Below, piece by piece: positions 31,456-43,515 of a stretch of 64,000 nucleotides of DNA. Both the position numbers and the translations under genes were made by a program. Position 1 is the first letter of the stretch; each line of letters begins with the position of its first letter. The stretch is from Henricia sp. BOLD:AAB3569 (taxonomy: Eukaryota > Echinodermata > Asteroidea > Spinulosida > Echinasteridae): NCBI GenBank assembly GCA_037783545.1, contig JBBELK010000921.1, positions 310,001 to 374,000 of the forward strand, in the 5' to 3' direction. The notes under the pieces were generated by a model. The model was not told the origin of the DNA. It saw only the letters and a program-made list of their open reading frames with translations, and did no database searches.

Positions 31456-32856
31456 CAAGTTGAAAAATGGCCAAAACGCATTTTGAAGAGATGTCTGTGG
31501 CGAAGTTTTTGCAAATTGGCCCAAAATTGGTGCATATGTTCACTGAGGGTCAGTGAATATGCCCATACTTTCAAAAGTTTGATGACGTCACCAGGTGTCA
31601 AATTACACACGCTTGAACGTGCATCCTTTTAACAGCTATATCTAGAGAACGAAACGGCCGATGAAGGTCAAATATTTTGTTTCAGGTTTGTTGTGACTTG
31701 GTCTAACGCATATTAGCAGCAAAATTTGGTGGCGTAACGATGACGTCATGAAATAAGCCCGTTTGTACAGCATACATTAGCCAAGGTCGTTCACTTCCTC
31801 TAATGGTCGTATGACCTTGAAACCGAGCAGGGACGTAGACTTGGTCATTAACATATAACATACCAAGTTACATTAGTGTGACGTAATTTGTTGATTTGTT
31901 ATGAATTTTTGAATCTGGCAACCTATACTACAGCATACACAGTGCAGTATATACGAGTGTACATAAGCATGTACAATATGCATACATCTGCACTACCCCA
32001 TATCCCATAGACAAAGCACATAGTCTGTCTCGCTGCTAGAAGGGTCGCTTGCAAAGCTTGGATCATCATCAAACTTGGTCACAATAAGGAACCCATAGTA
32101 AAGTACTATACCAAAGAGGTTACATCTTGATGACGTCACCAGGTGTCAGATTACATGTGTCTGAAATTTAATGACTTAAACATTCAAAAATTTGTAAAAA
32201 TTCAACCGTTTGAGATACAATCTTTATTCTTTCGGCACTGGTCATGACTATCCAAGGTCTAAATTTCATGCACAGACATTGACCTTGAATCTTGTTTCCT
32301 ATTGGTCGAAAACGAGGCTGCCTTGTCATTTAAAACTGGTAAGCGATGCCGAGATCGTGTCAACGGTGTTAGTCTCAGGACCCCTTGGGCATTCAAAAAA
32401 TACAAAAAGTTAAGTCGTCACACGAAACAGCGCCCTCTAGTGACGAGTTGAAAAAAGACCAAAACGTATTTTGAATTGGTCAAATGTATATTATCAGCTA
32501 AATATTGTGACGTCACGATGACGTAATCAAATAAGAGTTCCTCAAGTATATATTAACCAAGGTCGTTTACTTTCTCCATTGGTCGTATGACCTTGAAAAC
32601 TATCAGGTACCTGGACCTGGTCATTAACATGTAACATACCAAGTTACATTAGTATGACATGCATGATTTGTTGATTTATTATGAATTTTTGAATCTTGTC
32701 ACTGTGCATACTGTACATGTATATGTACGGTATGTATTTATATTGTACAAAGTGTACATGTAGTATTATACAGCATGCAGTTTTACATGCATACAAACAT
32801 ACAAAAAAAGAAAAGCGGAAAGCCATATGCTCTGTTATCAACAGACATACCTCTAG

Positions 32857-34324
32857 TTTTTTTTTTTTTTTTTTAGCTTTTTTTATTCTTCTCCCAAAAC
32901 CCCATAGACAAAGCGCATGGTCTTTCGGCCTGGCAAAATGGTCACTTGCAAAGCTCGGATCATCATCAAACTTGGTCACAACAATCACCTCATAGTGAAG
33001 TACTGCACAAATGTATTTACATTTTGATGACGTCATCAGGTGTCAGATTACAAGCGTTTGAAATATATGGCCTTCAAATTGAAACTTCTGTAAAAATTCA
33101 ACCGTTTGAGATACAAACTTTATTCTTTCGGCAATGGTCATGACTATCCAAGGTCTAAATTTCATACACAGACATTGACCTTGAATCTTGCTTCCTATTG
33201 GTCGAAAACGAGGCTGCCCTGTCATTTAAAACTGGTAGCAGATACAGAGATCGGATCAAAAGTGTTAGTCTCAAGACCTCTTGGGCATTCCAAAAATACC
33301 AAAAGTTAAGTCGTGACACGAAAGAGCGCCCTCTAGCGGCAAGTTGAAAAATGGCCAAAACCTATTTTGAAGAGATGTCTGTGGCGAAGTTTTTGCAAAT
33401 TGGCCCAAAATTGGTGCATATGTTCACTGAGGGTCAGTGAACATGCCCATACCTTCAAAAGTTTGATGACGTCACCAGGTGTCAAATTACACTCAGTTGA
33501 ACATGCGTTCTTCTAACGGTTATATATAGAGAACGAAAAGGCCGATGGAGGTCAATTTTTTTGTTTTAGGTTTGTTGTGACTTGGTCTAATGCATATTAA
33601 CAGCAAAATTTGGTGGCGTAACGATGACGTCATCAAATAAGCCCGTTTGTGCAGCATACATTTGCCAAGGTCGTTCACTTCCTCCAAAGGGCGTATGACC
33701 TTGAAACCTAGCGGGGACGTAGACTTGGTCATTAACATATAACATACCAAGTTACATTAGTGTGACGTCATTTGTTGATTTGTTATGAATTTTTTAATCT
33801 GGCAACCTATACCACAGCATACACACAGTGCAGTATATACGAGTGTACATAAGCATGTACAATATGCATACATCTGCACTACCCCATTTCCCATAGACAA
33901 TTACATAGTCTATCTCGCTGCTAGAAGGGTCGCTTGCAAAGCCTGGATCATCATCAAACTTGGTCACAATAAGGAACCCATAGTAAAGTACTATACCAAA
34001 GAGGTTACATCTTGATGACGTCACCAGGTGTCAGATTACATGTGTCTGAAATTTAATGCCTTAAAAATTCAAAAATCTGTAAAAATTCAACCGTTTGAGA
34101 TACAAACATTTTTGTTTCGGCAATGGTCATGACTATCCAATGTCTAAATTTCATGCAGAGACAATGACCTTGAATCTTGCTTCCTATTGGTCGAAAACGA
34201 GGCTGCGTTGTCATTTAAAACTGGTAGCAGATACTGAGATTGGGTCAACGTTGTTAGTCTCAAGACCCCTTGGGCATTCAAAAAATACCAAAAGTTAAGT
34301 CGTGACACGAAAGAGCGCCCTCTA
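32857..34324 (+). repeat. Array copy 2, left part (modules B and A, interrupted)
   Basis: T tract, B module (33106) and the first part of an A module (34095), which stops inside its CTCF-like word at CGCCCTC-TA (34323-34324). It continues at 41902 beyond the large foldback transposon. Confidence 0.9.
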
Positions 34325-35296
34325 CCCTGATAACACCACGACGTCGGGCCAACGTTGGCTGTTGGTCGGGAACGTCGGCACACGTCGCCGTTGGCAATTG
34401 GTTGAGATTTGATGTTGGGCCAACGTGGGTTTCATGTCGGCACTGCGCTCAACTTTTCGTGTTGGCACATGACTGTTGGCACAACGTTGGGCCATGGTCG
34501 GCATTTCTGTTTGATTTATAATGTTGGCAGATCATCGGCCCAACGTCGTTGTAACGTAGAAAAAAGTAATGTAGAAAAAAATAACGGCCCATGGCGGCAA
34601 TCATATCGCGGTCGATGTACAAACAAAATTACTGTTGCAGTTTAGGAAATTTGGCCAAAGAAAAGGTAAATGTTTATTCTTTTTACTAAAAATGAAGATT
34701 CTAGGAAACTGCAAACAGAAAAAGACAGAACAGTACATGAAAAAAAAAATATATGGAAGGGATTGAACCTCCGATTGACCCCGATACGATGTATATCATT
34801 TTACCCGATCACCCGATTACGCCATAAGAAAACCCGCGGAGTGATACGCACAGACGTTGGCCCTATCCTGGACTGGAGCCAGCACGTGTTAAGCACGTCT
34901 GGGTACAAGTCCAGGAGACTGGATACCATCACACACTATTTGTTTTATGCACGCGCGCCCCGATCCTATTGCTATTCTCCTGTGTGGAATATGTGGACGG
35001 GAACCAGTCTAATTCTTTGTTCGGCAACCGGCGGGAAACCGGCCCAGATCGAGCGAGTGTGATGAGTCATCATGTATTTTCGACATGACTGCCTGCACGT
35101 CTTCCAACATTGCCCAATAATTCTCTGTAAGTTTGTCAAAATTTGATTTCATTATTTCGGCTGGTGTATCACTTTCAACAGTGAACCTGCGTTCATTGAT
35201 CATTACTTTTTTTTTCAGTGGGAACGAATTGAGTAGGCCGGCCTAGTTGATCATAGCATGATCATCATTCATACTTAGTCAACTTAATCCTTGTGA

Positions 35297-35364
35297 CAAC
35301 TCGACCGTTTGCCAACTCGACCGTTTGCAAAATCGAGTTGGTAGGCCTACAACGGTCGAGTTGG
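35297..35364. repeat. Inverted repeat AACTCGACCGTT
   Basis: Two tandem copies of CAACTCGACCGTTTGC followed 30 bases later by AACGGTCGAGTTGG on the opposite strand. Probably the tip of a small decayed element. Confidence 0.7.
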
Positions 35365-35377
35365 TTTTAGAAAAACT

Positions 35378-35695
35378 ATTACCTCCTGGAATCAATAGAT
35401 ATAATCTAATTCCAATACATATACTTTCCACTTACACTTTTGTCGCAAATGTTGCTTTTCTATCACATTTTCTCCTTCAAAAATTTCCTTCAGTTAGTGC
35501 ACAAGATAACCATTCACGCGCGCGCAGCGCCCTCTGTTGTCACACTTACGCACAGACCGCTCGCTGCGTCATTTTATGCATTACTTTACGCAGTAATTTA
35601 TCATTTATTTATCTCAGAAATGCAACATTTGCGACAGAAGTGCAAGTCGGAAGTATATCTTAGAATTTGATGATCTGTTGATTCCAGGAGGTAAT
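35378..35695. mobile_element. 318-bp MITE with ATTACCTCCTGGAATCAA ends
   Basis: Perfect 18-bp terminal inverted repeat. A partial direct copy of the right end (TGATTTCAGGAGGTAT) follows near 35757. The interior contains GCGCCCTCTGTTG, another CTCF-like word. No coding content; the target duplication is not clear because the ends are themselves AT-rich. Confidence 0.75.
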
Positions 35696-35837
35696 TTCAT
35701 TCAAATCTTTATTCAATGTATACGAAAAAAATACGGCTTAGAACTGAATGATCTGTTGATTTCAGGAGGTATTTCCTTGTTCAATGTATACGAAAAAAAT
35801 ACCTTTTTTTCATGCTATAATCTTAATTCTATTTCAG

Positions 35838-36002
35838 AAGCTGTCAAGTTCAAACCCCACCAAACCGTCATCCTCGCGACACGATGTAGAGAATGTTGTG
35901 AAGAACTGGTTTCGCTATGCATGCGAAGATAAATCAAGCGGCCGAGCGAGAAATCGCCAGGAGTGGAGCTCAGGAGCTGAGATTGCTGCAGAACGAGATT
36001 AA
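35838..36002 (+). CDS. Putative terminal exon in the large foldback core
   Basis: After the acceptor CTTAATTCTATTTCAG (ending 35837), the frame reads KLSSSNPTKPSSSRHD, then VENVVKNWFRYACEDKS, GRARNRQEW and a TAA at 36002. A Ser-rich linker followed by a basic-aromatic helix resembles the end of a DNA-binding domain, perhaps BEN-like, but this is a guess. It may be transposase or captured host sequence. Confidence 0.35.
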   Translation, partial: KLSSSNPTKPSSSRHDVENVVKNWFRYACEDKSSGRARNRQEWSSGAEIAAERD

Positions 36003-36138
36003 AGGATCTTGACCAGAGAACTTTTTCTGACGTACCACACCCCTCACACTTACCTTTCGGGTGATGAGATTTTTACATCATATTTTGTCATATTTTTCTG
36101 TTTACCATTCTTAAATTTCGCATTCTCAATCTGTAAAG

Positions 36139-36760
36139 TAAATGTTGGCATAGTCGCCATGTCCGCGTGATGTCGCCACCCTATTCATAAGCCATTGTTC
36201 ATCAATACGTGCCTTTACGGTTCCCCCACAATTCACTGCGCACGGTAGATGGCGCAGTGCATGATGGTATGCAATTCTAGTACACATCGCCTCGGCCCTC
36301 ATCATGGCTTTATTGCTCAAGTGAATGGGAATACAATGACCGTGCAAGACGCGTTGAGTGCGTGGGCATCTTCTCGGTACACTCGACGCGTCGTGCACTG
36401 TCATTGTATCGCGTTATCGGAGTATAAACATTATGACAACCCGTGTCAGTTTTCCACCCCTGGACGACGATATAATCCCAAAACAGACATACAGTAGGTT
36501 GAATTTGTATCCGAGGTCTATATTACCAGTGAAAATTTGTCAAAAACACAAATTTGTCACGTTTTACAAGTTTGAAGCGACTGAGTACTGTCAATTCCCA
36601 TTCACTTGTGCAATAAAGCTGTGAGCGCAGAGACGATGTGTACTAGAATTGCATCCAATCATGCACTGTGCCATGTTCCGCGCGCAGTGAATTATGGGGG
36701 AACCGTAAAGGCATGTATAGGGTGGCGATGTCACGGACCTTACGACTATGCCGACATTTA
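36139..36760. mobile_element. 622-bp foldback MITE
   Basis: Ends TAAATGTTGGCATAGTCG (36139) and the complement TTTA at 36760 (one mismatch). Arms of about 190 bp contain CTTTACGGTTCCCCCA, TTCACTGCGC and TTCTAGTACACATCG on both sides. The centre holds a second hairpin around GACGCGT words (36345-36400). No coding function. Confidence 0.8.
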
Positions 36761-36839
36761 TGTTACCTTTTCAAAGTTGTCATAAGAAAAGATCACCATG
36801 CACGGACACCCTCTGGGTCTGGGACCTCATACACTAAAC

Positions 36840-37194
36840 TAGGAATGGGAATTTACGGTTAATTCAAAAACCAGTTTGTAATTCTTTCAAGTGTTGGTTA
36901 ATCGGTTAACCGTTCGGTCGACACCAAGGATTGTTGCTGGTGTTTATACGTATGTAGATGCATTTGCAAATTGCAATGCACACAATCCCCCAGGCCCCCA
37001 AAATAATTGCTGAAACTTTATTTGCATAGTCAACATTTTACTACGACCGCATATAAACTTATTTCAAGAAGTCATTACAAACAACCCTCTGAAAACTATT
37101 GTAAATTCTTCAAAATTGGGTTTCGTTTAAACTTTACGGAAAAACCGGTTTTTAATTTTCTTTCGGTTAACCGGTTAAACGCATCCCATCCCTA
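36840..37194. mobile_element. Possible hAT-like MITE
   Basis: TAGGAATGGGA (36840) and TCCCATCCCTA (ending 37194) form a short imperfect terminal inverted repeat, with inner GGTTAACCGGTTAA-type words near both ends. Flanks TACACTAAAC and TACAGTAAAC are alike but offset by three bases, so the target duplication is uncertain. Confidence 0.4.
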
Positions 37195-37945
37195 CAGTAC
37201 AGTAAACGTAAATTCATGACACTTTACCTCCCATTTTTATTATAGGTTTGAACAACGAAATCCTGGGTGTCCGTGTGCAGGTTAAATAACCAAAGGAGAA
37301 CCTTGTGCATAACAAGTACAACTTGCATTATAACAAAAAATATTACCCACTAAAAATCAAATACCAATTTCACAAAAAATGACAATTGCAGCGATGCCAC
37401 ATGGTATGGGCGCCGCCATTTGTCTAAATACTGCCTGGGCTAGAATGACTTTTTGCGTACAACTTTGTTGACTGTATTGTCATAGGAATGAATTAAAATG
37501 CACAAAGATGTCATTCTTTGCCCAGTAATCAGCAGCGATTCGCTAAAATTGCCATTCTTTGTGAAGGTCGTATCCGCTTTTCAGTGACAAATGTAACTGT
37601 GATGATTTTGTTACTGCAAATGATATACATTTAATTGGCCTTTAATACTCCTGGCCAGGTTGTAACAAAAACACCAATGTCACACTTTAAGGCTCACAAT
37701 TTATAGAATTAACCTTTTCATAACTTGCAGTACATTGTACATGTATTTACATTTTTTGGGTCCATTTTTGATAAACCTTTTACTCGGTCAATATAACTGA
37801 AATGGTGCTGTGAACTTATACTATTATAAGCTTCTTTTTTTTATCTGTAGTAGTTGCCAAACACTTGCGTTACTAAACATTTCAACGGTGATTTTGCATC
37901 ATACCAAACATTATTCTTTGTAATAAATTGTTATCAAAGTATATA

Positions 37946-38060
37946 CAGTCGAACACTGATAATACAAAGCAATGCTTTTTTCAAGACTGATAATACAAGA
38001 TTACTGTTAAGACAAGGATTTTCAAAGTCGCAAGGACCTTGTATTAACAGTGTTCGACTG
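37946..38060. mobile_element. 115-bp mariner/pogo-type MITE
   Basis: Ends CAGTCGAACACTG (37946) and CAGTGTTCGACTG (ending 38060), with TAATACAA/TTGTATTA just inside, flanked by TA on both sides. CAGT(C/T)GA termini with TA duplication are typical of mariner/pogo-derived MITEs. Confidence 0.85.
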
Positions 38061-38349
38061 TATTTTTCAATATTTTTAACGTGCTCTAGTTTCTGCTGCC
38101 GTCGTCATGACCTTCTACATAATGTACAAATGTTTAATAAGTTATACATAAGGTTTATAGCAATGTGTTTTGTCATTTTTGAATACATTCAAAATACATG
38201 TAAACAGACGGAATATTCTGATATGATGTTCAATTTCTGGTTGTTATGGTTTGCCATGTTTAGGGGTGTTGGGTGTGGTTGGGGGCGGGGTGGGGGGTGC
38301 AGTCAACATGTTGGCAGCTACCCTGTATAAAGGTTGGGAAATGGTTGGT

Positions 38350-41300
38350 CCCTTATAAAAAAGTACCATGGTTTTACTATAATAACCTTGGTTATATGGT
38401 GGTTACCATGGTAAATCAATAGTAAAACTATGGTAATTCAATTCATATGTTATACCCATGGTTCTACCGTGGTTTTACCATGGTTAACCATGGCTGTACC
38501 ATAGTGTTTTAAGCAAAATGCTAGAAAATGTGGTTTTACTTTGGTTTTACCATGGTTCTTAAAATTAACCATGGTTTTACCATAGTTTTACTATGGTTTC
38601 AAACTGGAGTCATGGTTTTATTGTAGTTTTTAGGTTTACCATGGATTTACCATGGATTTACCATAGTTTTACTATGGTTTCAAACTGGAGTCATGGTTTT
38701 ATTGTATAGTTTTTAGGTTCACCATGGATTTACCATGGTTTAACCATGGTGTTTGTATGGGTACTAATTTTATCACCGAAATAAATAAAAGTAAATGAAG
38801 AATTGTTAAATAATTGAAATAGCAAAAGACATGATCATCAGGATGTGCAAATAAAATATGCACCCGGCCGGATCAAAATTTTTTTTTTTCCATTCATTAT
38901 ATGTAGGTATATTTCTCTGTTCGACATTTACCCAAAAGTAAATTGCAAGCCACATTTAATTTTGAATCCACTTTACCTGCCATCCCCTATTGTTTTTAAG
39001 CACCAAAGAATAATGCTGGAAACTGAACTTTGCAATATCACTTGCACACTGCACACTGCACACAACAGTATAAACACTTGCAGTGCAACTCTGAACCATG
39101 TGCCCTGAAGGTCACATTCTTGGCCAGAGGTCAGTGTTTTATTAACCGTTAGCACACGCACTATTCATTTGAACTGTGAATGTCTGTCTGCATGTACATG
39201 TTGGCACTCGGTTTAGCGATCATCGGAGTGGGCGATCGAGACATAATAGTACTAGCTTATGACTTGGAGTGAGCGTTATTGAAGCTTTTCTTAACTTCAG
39301 TTAATAATTAAGGTTAGTATATATCACTCTTCTTATAAATCAAGTTATTTGGCGTCTGTAAAATACTAGTTACTACGTGATGTTCCATATGGAAAGTGAA
39401 GAATATGCTATTATGTGTATAGGCCTACATGTAGTTTGATTGTGCGAAAACAAAGTTATCACGAAAGGCACTCAAGCTTTGGCAGTTATTAGATGAGCCT
39501 TATTATAAATAATAAAAATAAAAATTAGGCTAGGTTTATGACCTGATGAAAGCACGCAGTTTCGCAGTTTTGAACACAGTTACAGGCACACATACCATGA
39601 AGGAATACAATACGTACACGCGCCTATACACTGCATGAATTGGTTTTCCTTTTTGCCCTTTTACACACAGATCTCAGTTGGAGCCGACTTTTTTATCAGC
39701 AAACGTACGAGATGCACAGCCAGAAGAAACTACCTGTTTGTTGCTGGTTTGGCTTAGCCACTAGTATAGGCCGGGACACCGAAGCACTGAAAGACTGTTC
39801 CACACAATTTCGCTTCATCAAGGACTGATCCGACAGAAGCACGGCCGGTCATGCGACTTTGTCTCACCAGGATAAGTTTAAATGTTGTGCATCATGCAGT
39901 CGAGGTCCGTTCATTTGGTGCCTTAAGCTTCTTGGTGACTGGTGTTCAGTTTAAAAATCAATGCTTCGATGGAGAAGTTTAAAGTTATCCACTGACTTTT
40001 AACCTTTTTGACGACTGATACAGTTTATATGCTGCTTCTGATGACACAATTTTATGCAATTTATTGAGGACAATTTGTTTCTTGCCAGCTAGTTTATGAG
40101 GTTTTCAAAGAACACATTTATGAGATTTAGGTCCATTGAGTACCGGTACTTGTTATTTTCAAAACTTACGGATTAGTTAATGGTTAACTTTTTAAAATTC
40201 GCAGTAACTATTAATACCTGTAAGCATAAAGGTAAGAGTTGAAAAGTTGATCAGAATTTTCTTTAAATGATATCTTGAAAAACCTAAATTTTTAAGTGGG
40301 AAAATTTAAGATTTTGTAAAGAAACACCTTTTCAGCCTGTCTCATATGTTTTGCACACAAGGTCGGAATCTGATCAACTTCTGAATTCTTTCCAAAATAA
40401 ACAAACGGATTTGCACGGGGTCATGTGAAAAATGCTTTATATCATGTACAAAGGTGGATGATGCCATATTTTATGTATGTAGGCTTTATTTTTAGTCTAG
40501 CTGGGATTGCACAGAATTCAACGATTATGTGAGGCTTTTTTAAAAGGTCATAATTAAGTCTACGGTACCATCCACCCCATAGTCGATACCAAGCAGGTTT
40601 TTTTTAAATTTTGTTTTAACGTGTGCTCATGCCCGGTACAGAGTTTTCAGCATAATATATATGCAATTGTACTGTAATTGTTTGCCAAGATGTGTTTCTT
40701 TTGGGTTCTTTTGTTTATTTGGGTTGAAGAATATATGTCAATTGAAAGTCGAAGTGTACATGCAGATTAATGAATGATCACATTTTATTGGAATCACCTT
40801 TCCAAACTTTCTCTATGGTGATACGAATGGTACAGCGGTACATGTATAAAAAAAGTACCATGGTATAACCATGGTACTTTTAAAACCATGGTAAATTGGC
40901 CCAAGTAATACCATGGTATTTCTTTACCATGGTAATACCATGGTAGTACCGTGGTACTATACCACAGTAGTACTGTGGTAGTACCACAGTAGTACTACAG
41001 TTCTACTGTGGTACTACCACGGTACTACCATAGTACTACTTGGTAGTACTACGGTATACCATAGTACTACTGTAGTAATACCATGGTACTGTTGTGGTAG
41101 TACCACAGTAATACCACGATATTACTGTGGCAGTACCACGGTAATACCACGATATTACTGTGGCAGTACCACGGTAATACCACGGTACTACTGTGGTGGA
41201 ACCACGGTACTACCACGGTACTACCACGGTACTACCATGGTTTTATCACGATCCTACCATGGTCCTACCAAAGTATTTCCATAGTACTTGACCATGGTAA

Positions 41301-41378
41301 TGAAATACCATGGTAATACTTGGGCCAATTTACCATGGTTATGTACCATGGTTATACCATGGTACTTTTTTATAAGGG
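38350..41378. mobile_element. Foldback transposon with ACCATGGT arms, nested in the larger one
   Basis: Ends CCCTTATAAAAAAGTACC (38350) and GGTACTTTTTTATAAGGG (ending 41378). The left arm (to about 38765) repeats TTTTACCATGG. The right arm (about 40845-41378) repeats ACCATGGTA, TACTACCACGG and relatives. The core (38766-40844) is unique AT-rich DNA. It sits in the right arm of the 34325-41901 element. The empty form ATGGTTGGTACCATGTTGG can be read in that arm's own duplicate at 41571-41589, so the insertion was at or beside TA. Confidence 0.85.
39671..39829 (+). other. Possible exon in the core of the nested foldback element
   Basis: The acceptor TTTGCCCTTTTACACACAG ends at 39670. A frame beginning LSWSRLFYQQTYEMHSQKK, followed by CCWFGLATSIGRDTEA, runs to a TGA. 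A second frame is also open for about 29 codons, so the coding status is weak. The rest of the core (38766-39650 and 39830-40844) shows no supported gene. Confidence 0.2.
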
Positions 41379-41901
41379 GTACCATGTTGGCCCCACGTTG
41401 TTCCTACGTCGGTTTAGTGTGGGCACATTGTTGGGTTAAGGGTGGCCAGACGTTGGCCCGACGACATCTTTAAATGATACATATAAGGCTAACGTTGGCC
41501 CAACATTGTTTCCACGTTGGGCCGATGTCTCTTGCCGACGTTGGCAGCTACCCTGAATAAAGGTTGGGGAATGGTTGGTACCATGTTGGCCCAACGTTTG
41601 ACACTAGTATTACAGGTGGTGCCATTGTTGGCCCCACGTTGTTCCTACGTCGGTTGAGTGTGGGCATGTTGTTGGGTGAAGGGTGGCCAGACGTTGGCCC
41701 AACGTCAACTCTAAATGATACATAAAACGCTAACGTTGGCCCAACATTGTTTCAACGTTGGGCCGATGTCTCTTGCCGACGTTGGCCCATCGTAACCTTG
41801 ATGAGCAAAATCACGCTGGCCCAACGTCATTGGCCCACATTGGGCCAACGCGGAAGCACACATGGTCCCAACGTTGGCCCGACGTCGTGGTGTTATCAGG
41901 G

Positions 41902-43515
41902 TAGCGGCAAGTTGAAAAATGGCCAAAACCTATTTTGAAGAGATGTCTGTGGCGAAGTTTTTGCAAATTGGCCCAAAATTGGTGCATATGTTCACTGAGG
42001 GTCAGTGAATATGCCCATACTTTCAAAAGTTTGATGACGTCACCAGGTGTCAAATTACACTCGCTTGAACGTGCATCCTTTTAACAGCTATATTTAGAGA
42101 ACGAAACGGCCGATGAAGGTCAAATATTTTGTTTCAGGTTTGTTGTGACTTGGTCTAACGCATATTGGCAGCAAAATTTGATGGTGTAACGATGACGTCA
42201 TGAAATAAGCCCGTTTGTACAGCATACATTAGCCAAGGTCGTTCACTTCCTCTAATGGGCGTATGACCTTGAAACCTAGCAGGGACGTAGACTTGGTCAT
42301 TAACATATAACATACCAAGTTACATTAGTGTGACGTCATTTGTTGATTTGTTATGAATTTTTGAATCTGGCAACCTATACTACAGCATACACACAGTGCA
42401 GTATATACGAGTGTACATAAGCATGTACAATATGCATACATCTGCACTACCCCATATCCCATAGACAAAGCACATAGTCTATCTCGCTGCTAGAAGGGTC
42501 GCTTGCAAAGCTTGGATCATCATCAAACTTGGTCACAATAAGGAACCCATAGTAAAGTACTATACCAAAGAGGTTACATCTTGATGACGTCACCAGGTGT
42601 CAGATTACATGTGTCTGAAATTTAATGCCTTAACAATTCAAAAATCTGTAAAAATTCAACCGTTTGAGATACAAAAATTTTTGTTTCGGCAATGGTCATG
42701 ACTATCCAATGTCTAAATTTCATGCAGAGACAATGACCTTGAATCTTGCTTCCTATTGGTCGAAAACGAGGCTGCGTCGTCATTTAAAACTGGTAGCAGA
42801 TACCGAGATTGGGTCAACGTTGTTAGTCTAAAGACCCCTTGGGCATTCAAAAAATACCAAAAGTTAAGTCGTGACACGAAAGAGCGCCCTCTAGCGGCAA
42901 GTTGAAAAATGGCTAAAACGCGTTTTGAACAGATGTCTGTGGCGAAGTTTTTTGAAATTGGCCCAAAATTTGTGAATATGTTCGCTGAGGGTCAGTGAAC
43001 ATGCCCATACCTTCAAAAGTTTGATGACGTCAACAGGTGTCAAATTACACTCGGTTGAACATGCATTCTTTTAACAGCTATATCTAGAGAACGAAAAGGC
43101 CGATGAAGGTCAAATTTTGTGTTTTAGGTTTGTTGTGACTTGGTCTAATGCATATTAGCAGAAAAATTTGGTGGCGTAATGATAACGTAATCAAATAAGA
43201 GTTCCTCAAGTATACATTAACCTAGATCGTTTACTTCCTCCATTGGTCGTATGACCTTCAAACCTAGCAGGTGCCTGGACCTGGTCATTAACATGTAACA
43301 TATCAAGTTACATTAGTATGACATGCATGATTTGTTGATTTATTATGAATTTTTGAATCTTTTCACTGTGCATGTACATGTACATGTAGGGTATGCATTT
43401 ACATTGTACAAAGTGTACGTAGTATTATACAGCATGCAGTTTTACATGCATACAAACATACAAAAAAAGAAAAGCGGAAAGCCATATGCTCTGTTATCAA
43501 CAGACATACCTCTAG
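41902..43515 (+). repeat. Array copy 2, right part (rest of A, then a terminal A/N module)
   Basis: Resumes TAGCGGCAAGTTGAAAAATGG directly after the foldback element. One further module follows (landmark near 42664), then GCGGAAAGCCATATGC, hairpin and CTAG (43512-43515). This last module keeps the long second half (1087 bp to the next landmark) instead of the N-type deletion. Confidence 0.85.

Larger units (their letters stand above)
29995..32856 (+). repeat. Array copy 1 (modules B-A-N)
   Basis: Starts TTTTAGCTTTTTTTATTCTTC and CCCCATAGACAAAGCGCATGG. TTGAGATAC landmarks lie at 30230 (B), 31222 (A) and 32210 (N), spaced 992 and 988 bp. The N module lacks about 400 bases of the second half and ends GCGGAAAGCCATATGC, hairpin, ACCT, CTAG (32853-32856), then a T16 tract. 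B, A and N are related modules: all contain AACCGTTTGAGATAC, CCTATTGGTCGAAAACGAGG, the CTCF-like word and TGACGTCA. Confidence 0.9.
34325..41901. mobile_element. Large foldback transposon with CCAACGTTGGGC arms, TA target
   Basis: Ends CCCTGATAACACCACGACGT (34325) and the complement (ending 41901), flanked by TA (34323-34324 and 41902-41903). Joining the flanks restores GCGCCCTCTAGCGGCAAG exactly as in sister modules. The arms (34325-34560; 38300-38349 plus 41379-41901) are built from CCAACGTTGG, GTTGGGCCAACG and ACGTCGG words. The right arm contains an internal direct duplication of about 240 bp. The core carries smaller elements and at least one exon-like segment; a minus-strand open stretch (35040-35203, NFDKLTENYWAMLEDVQAVM) is of unknown status. 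No transposase was recognised; TA targeting is shared by Tc1/mariner/pogo. Confidence 0.85.

Noticed and set aside
34745..34825. tRNA-like sequence on the minus strand (B box GGTTCAATCC, A-box-like TGGCGTAATCGG, then a T9 tract)
   Set aside because: The T arm can pair, but the acceptor and D stems do not. At most it is a remnant of a tRNA-derived SINE.
36249..36624. Overlapping open frames in the 36.1-36.8 kb foldback element
   Set aside because: They lie in palindromic arms, so frames mirror each other on the two strands. No ATG context, splice sites or recognisable domain support them.
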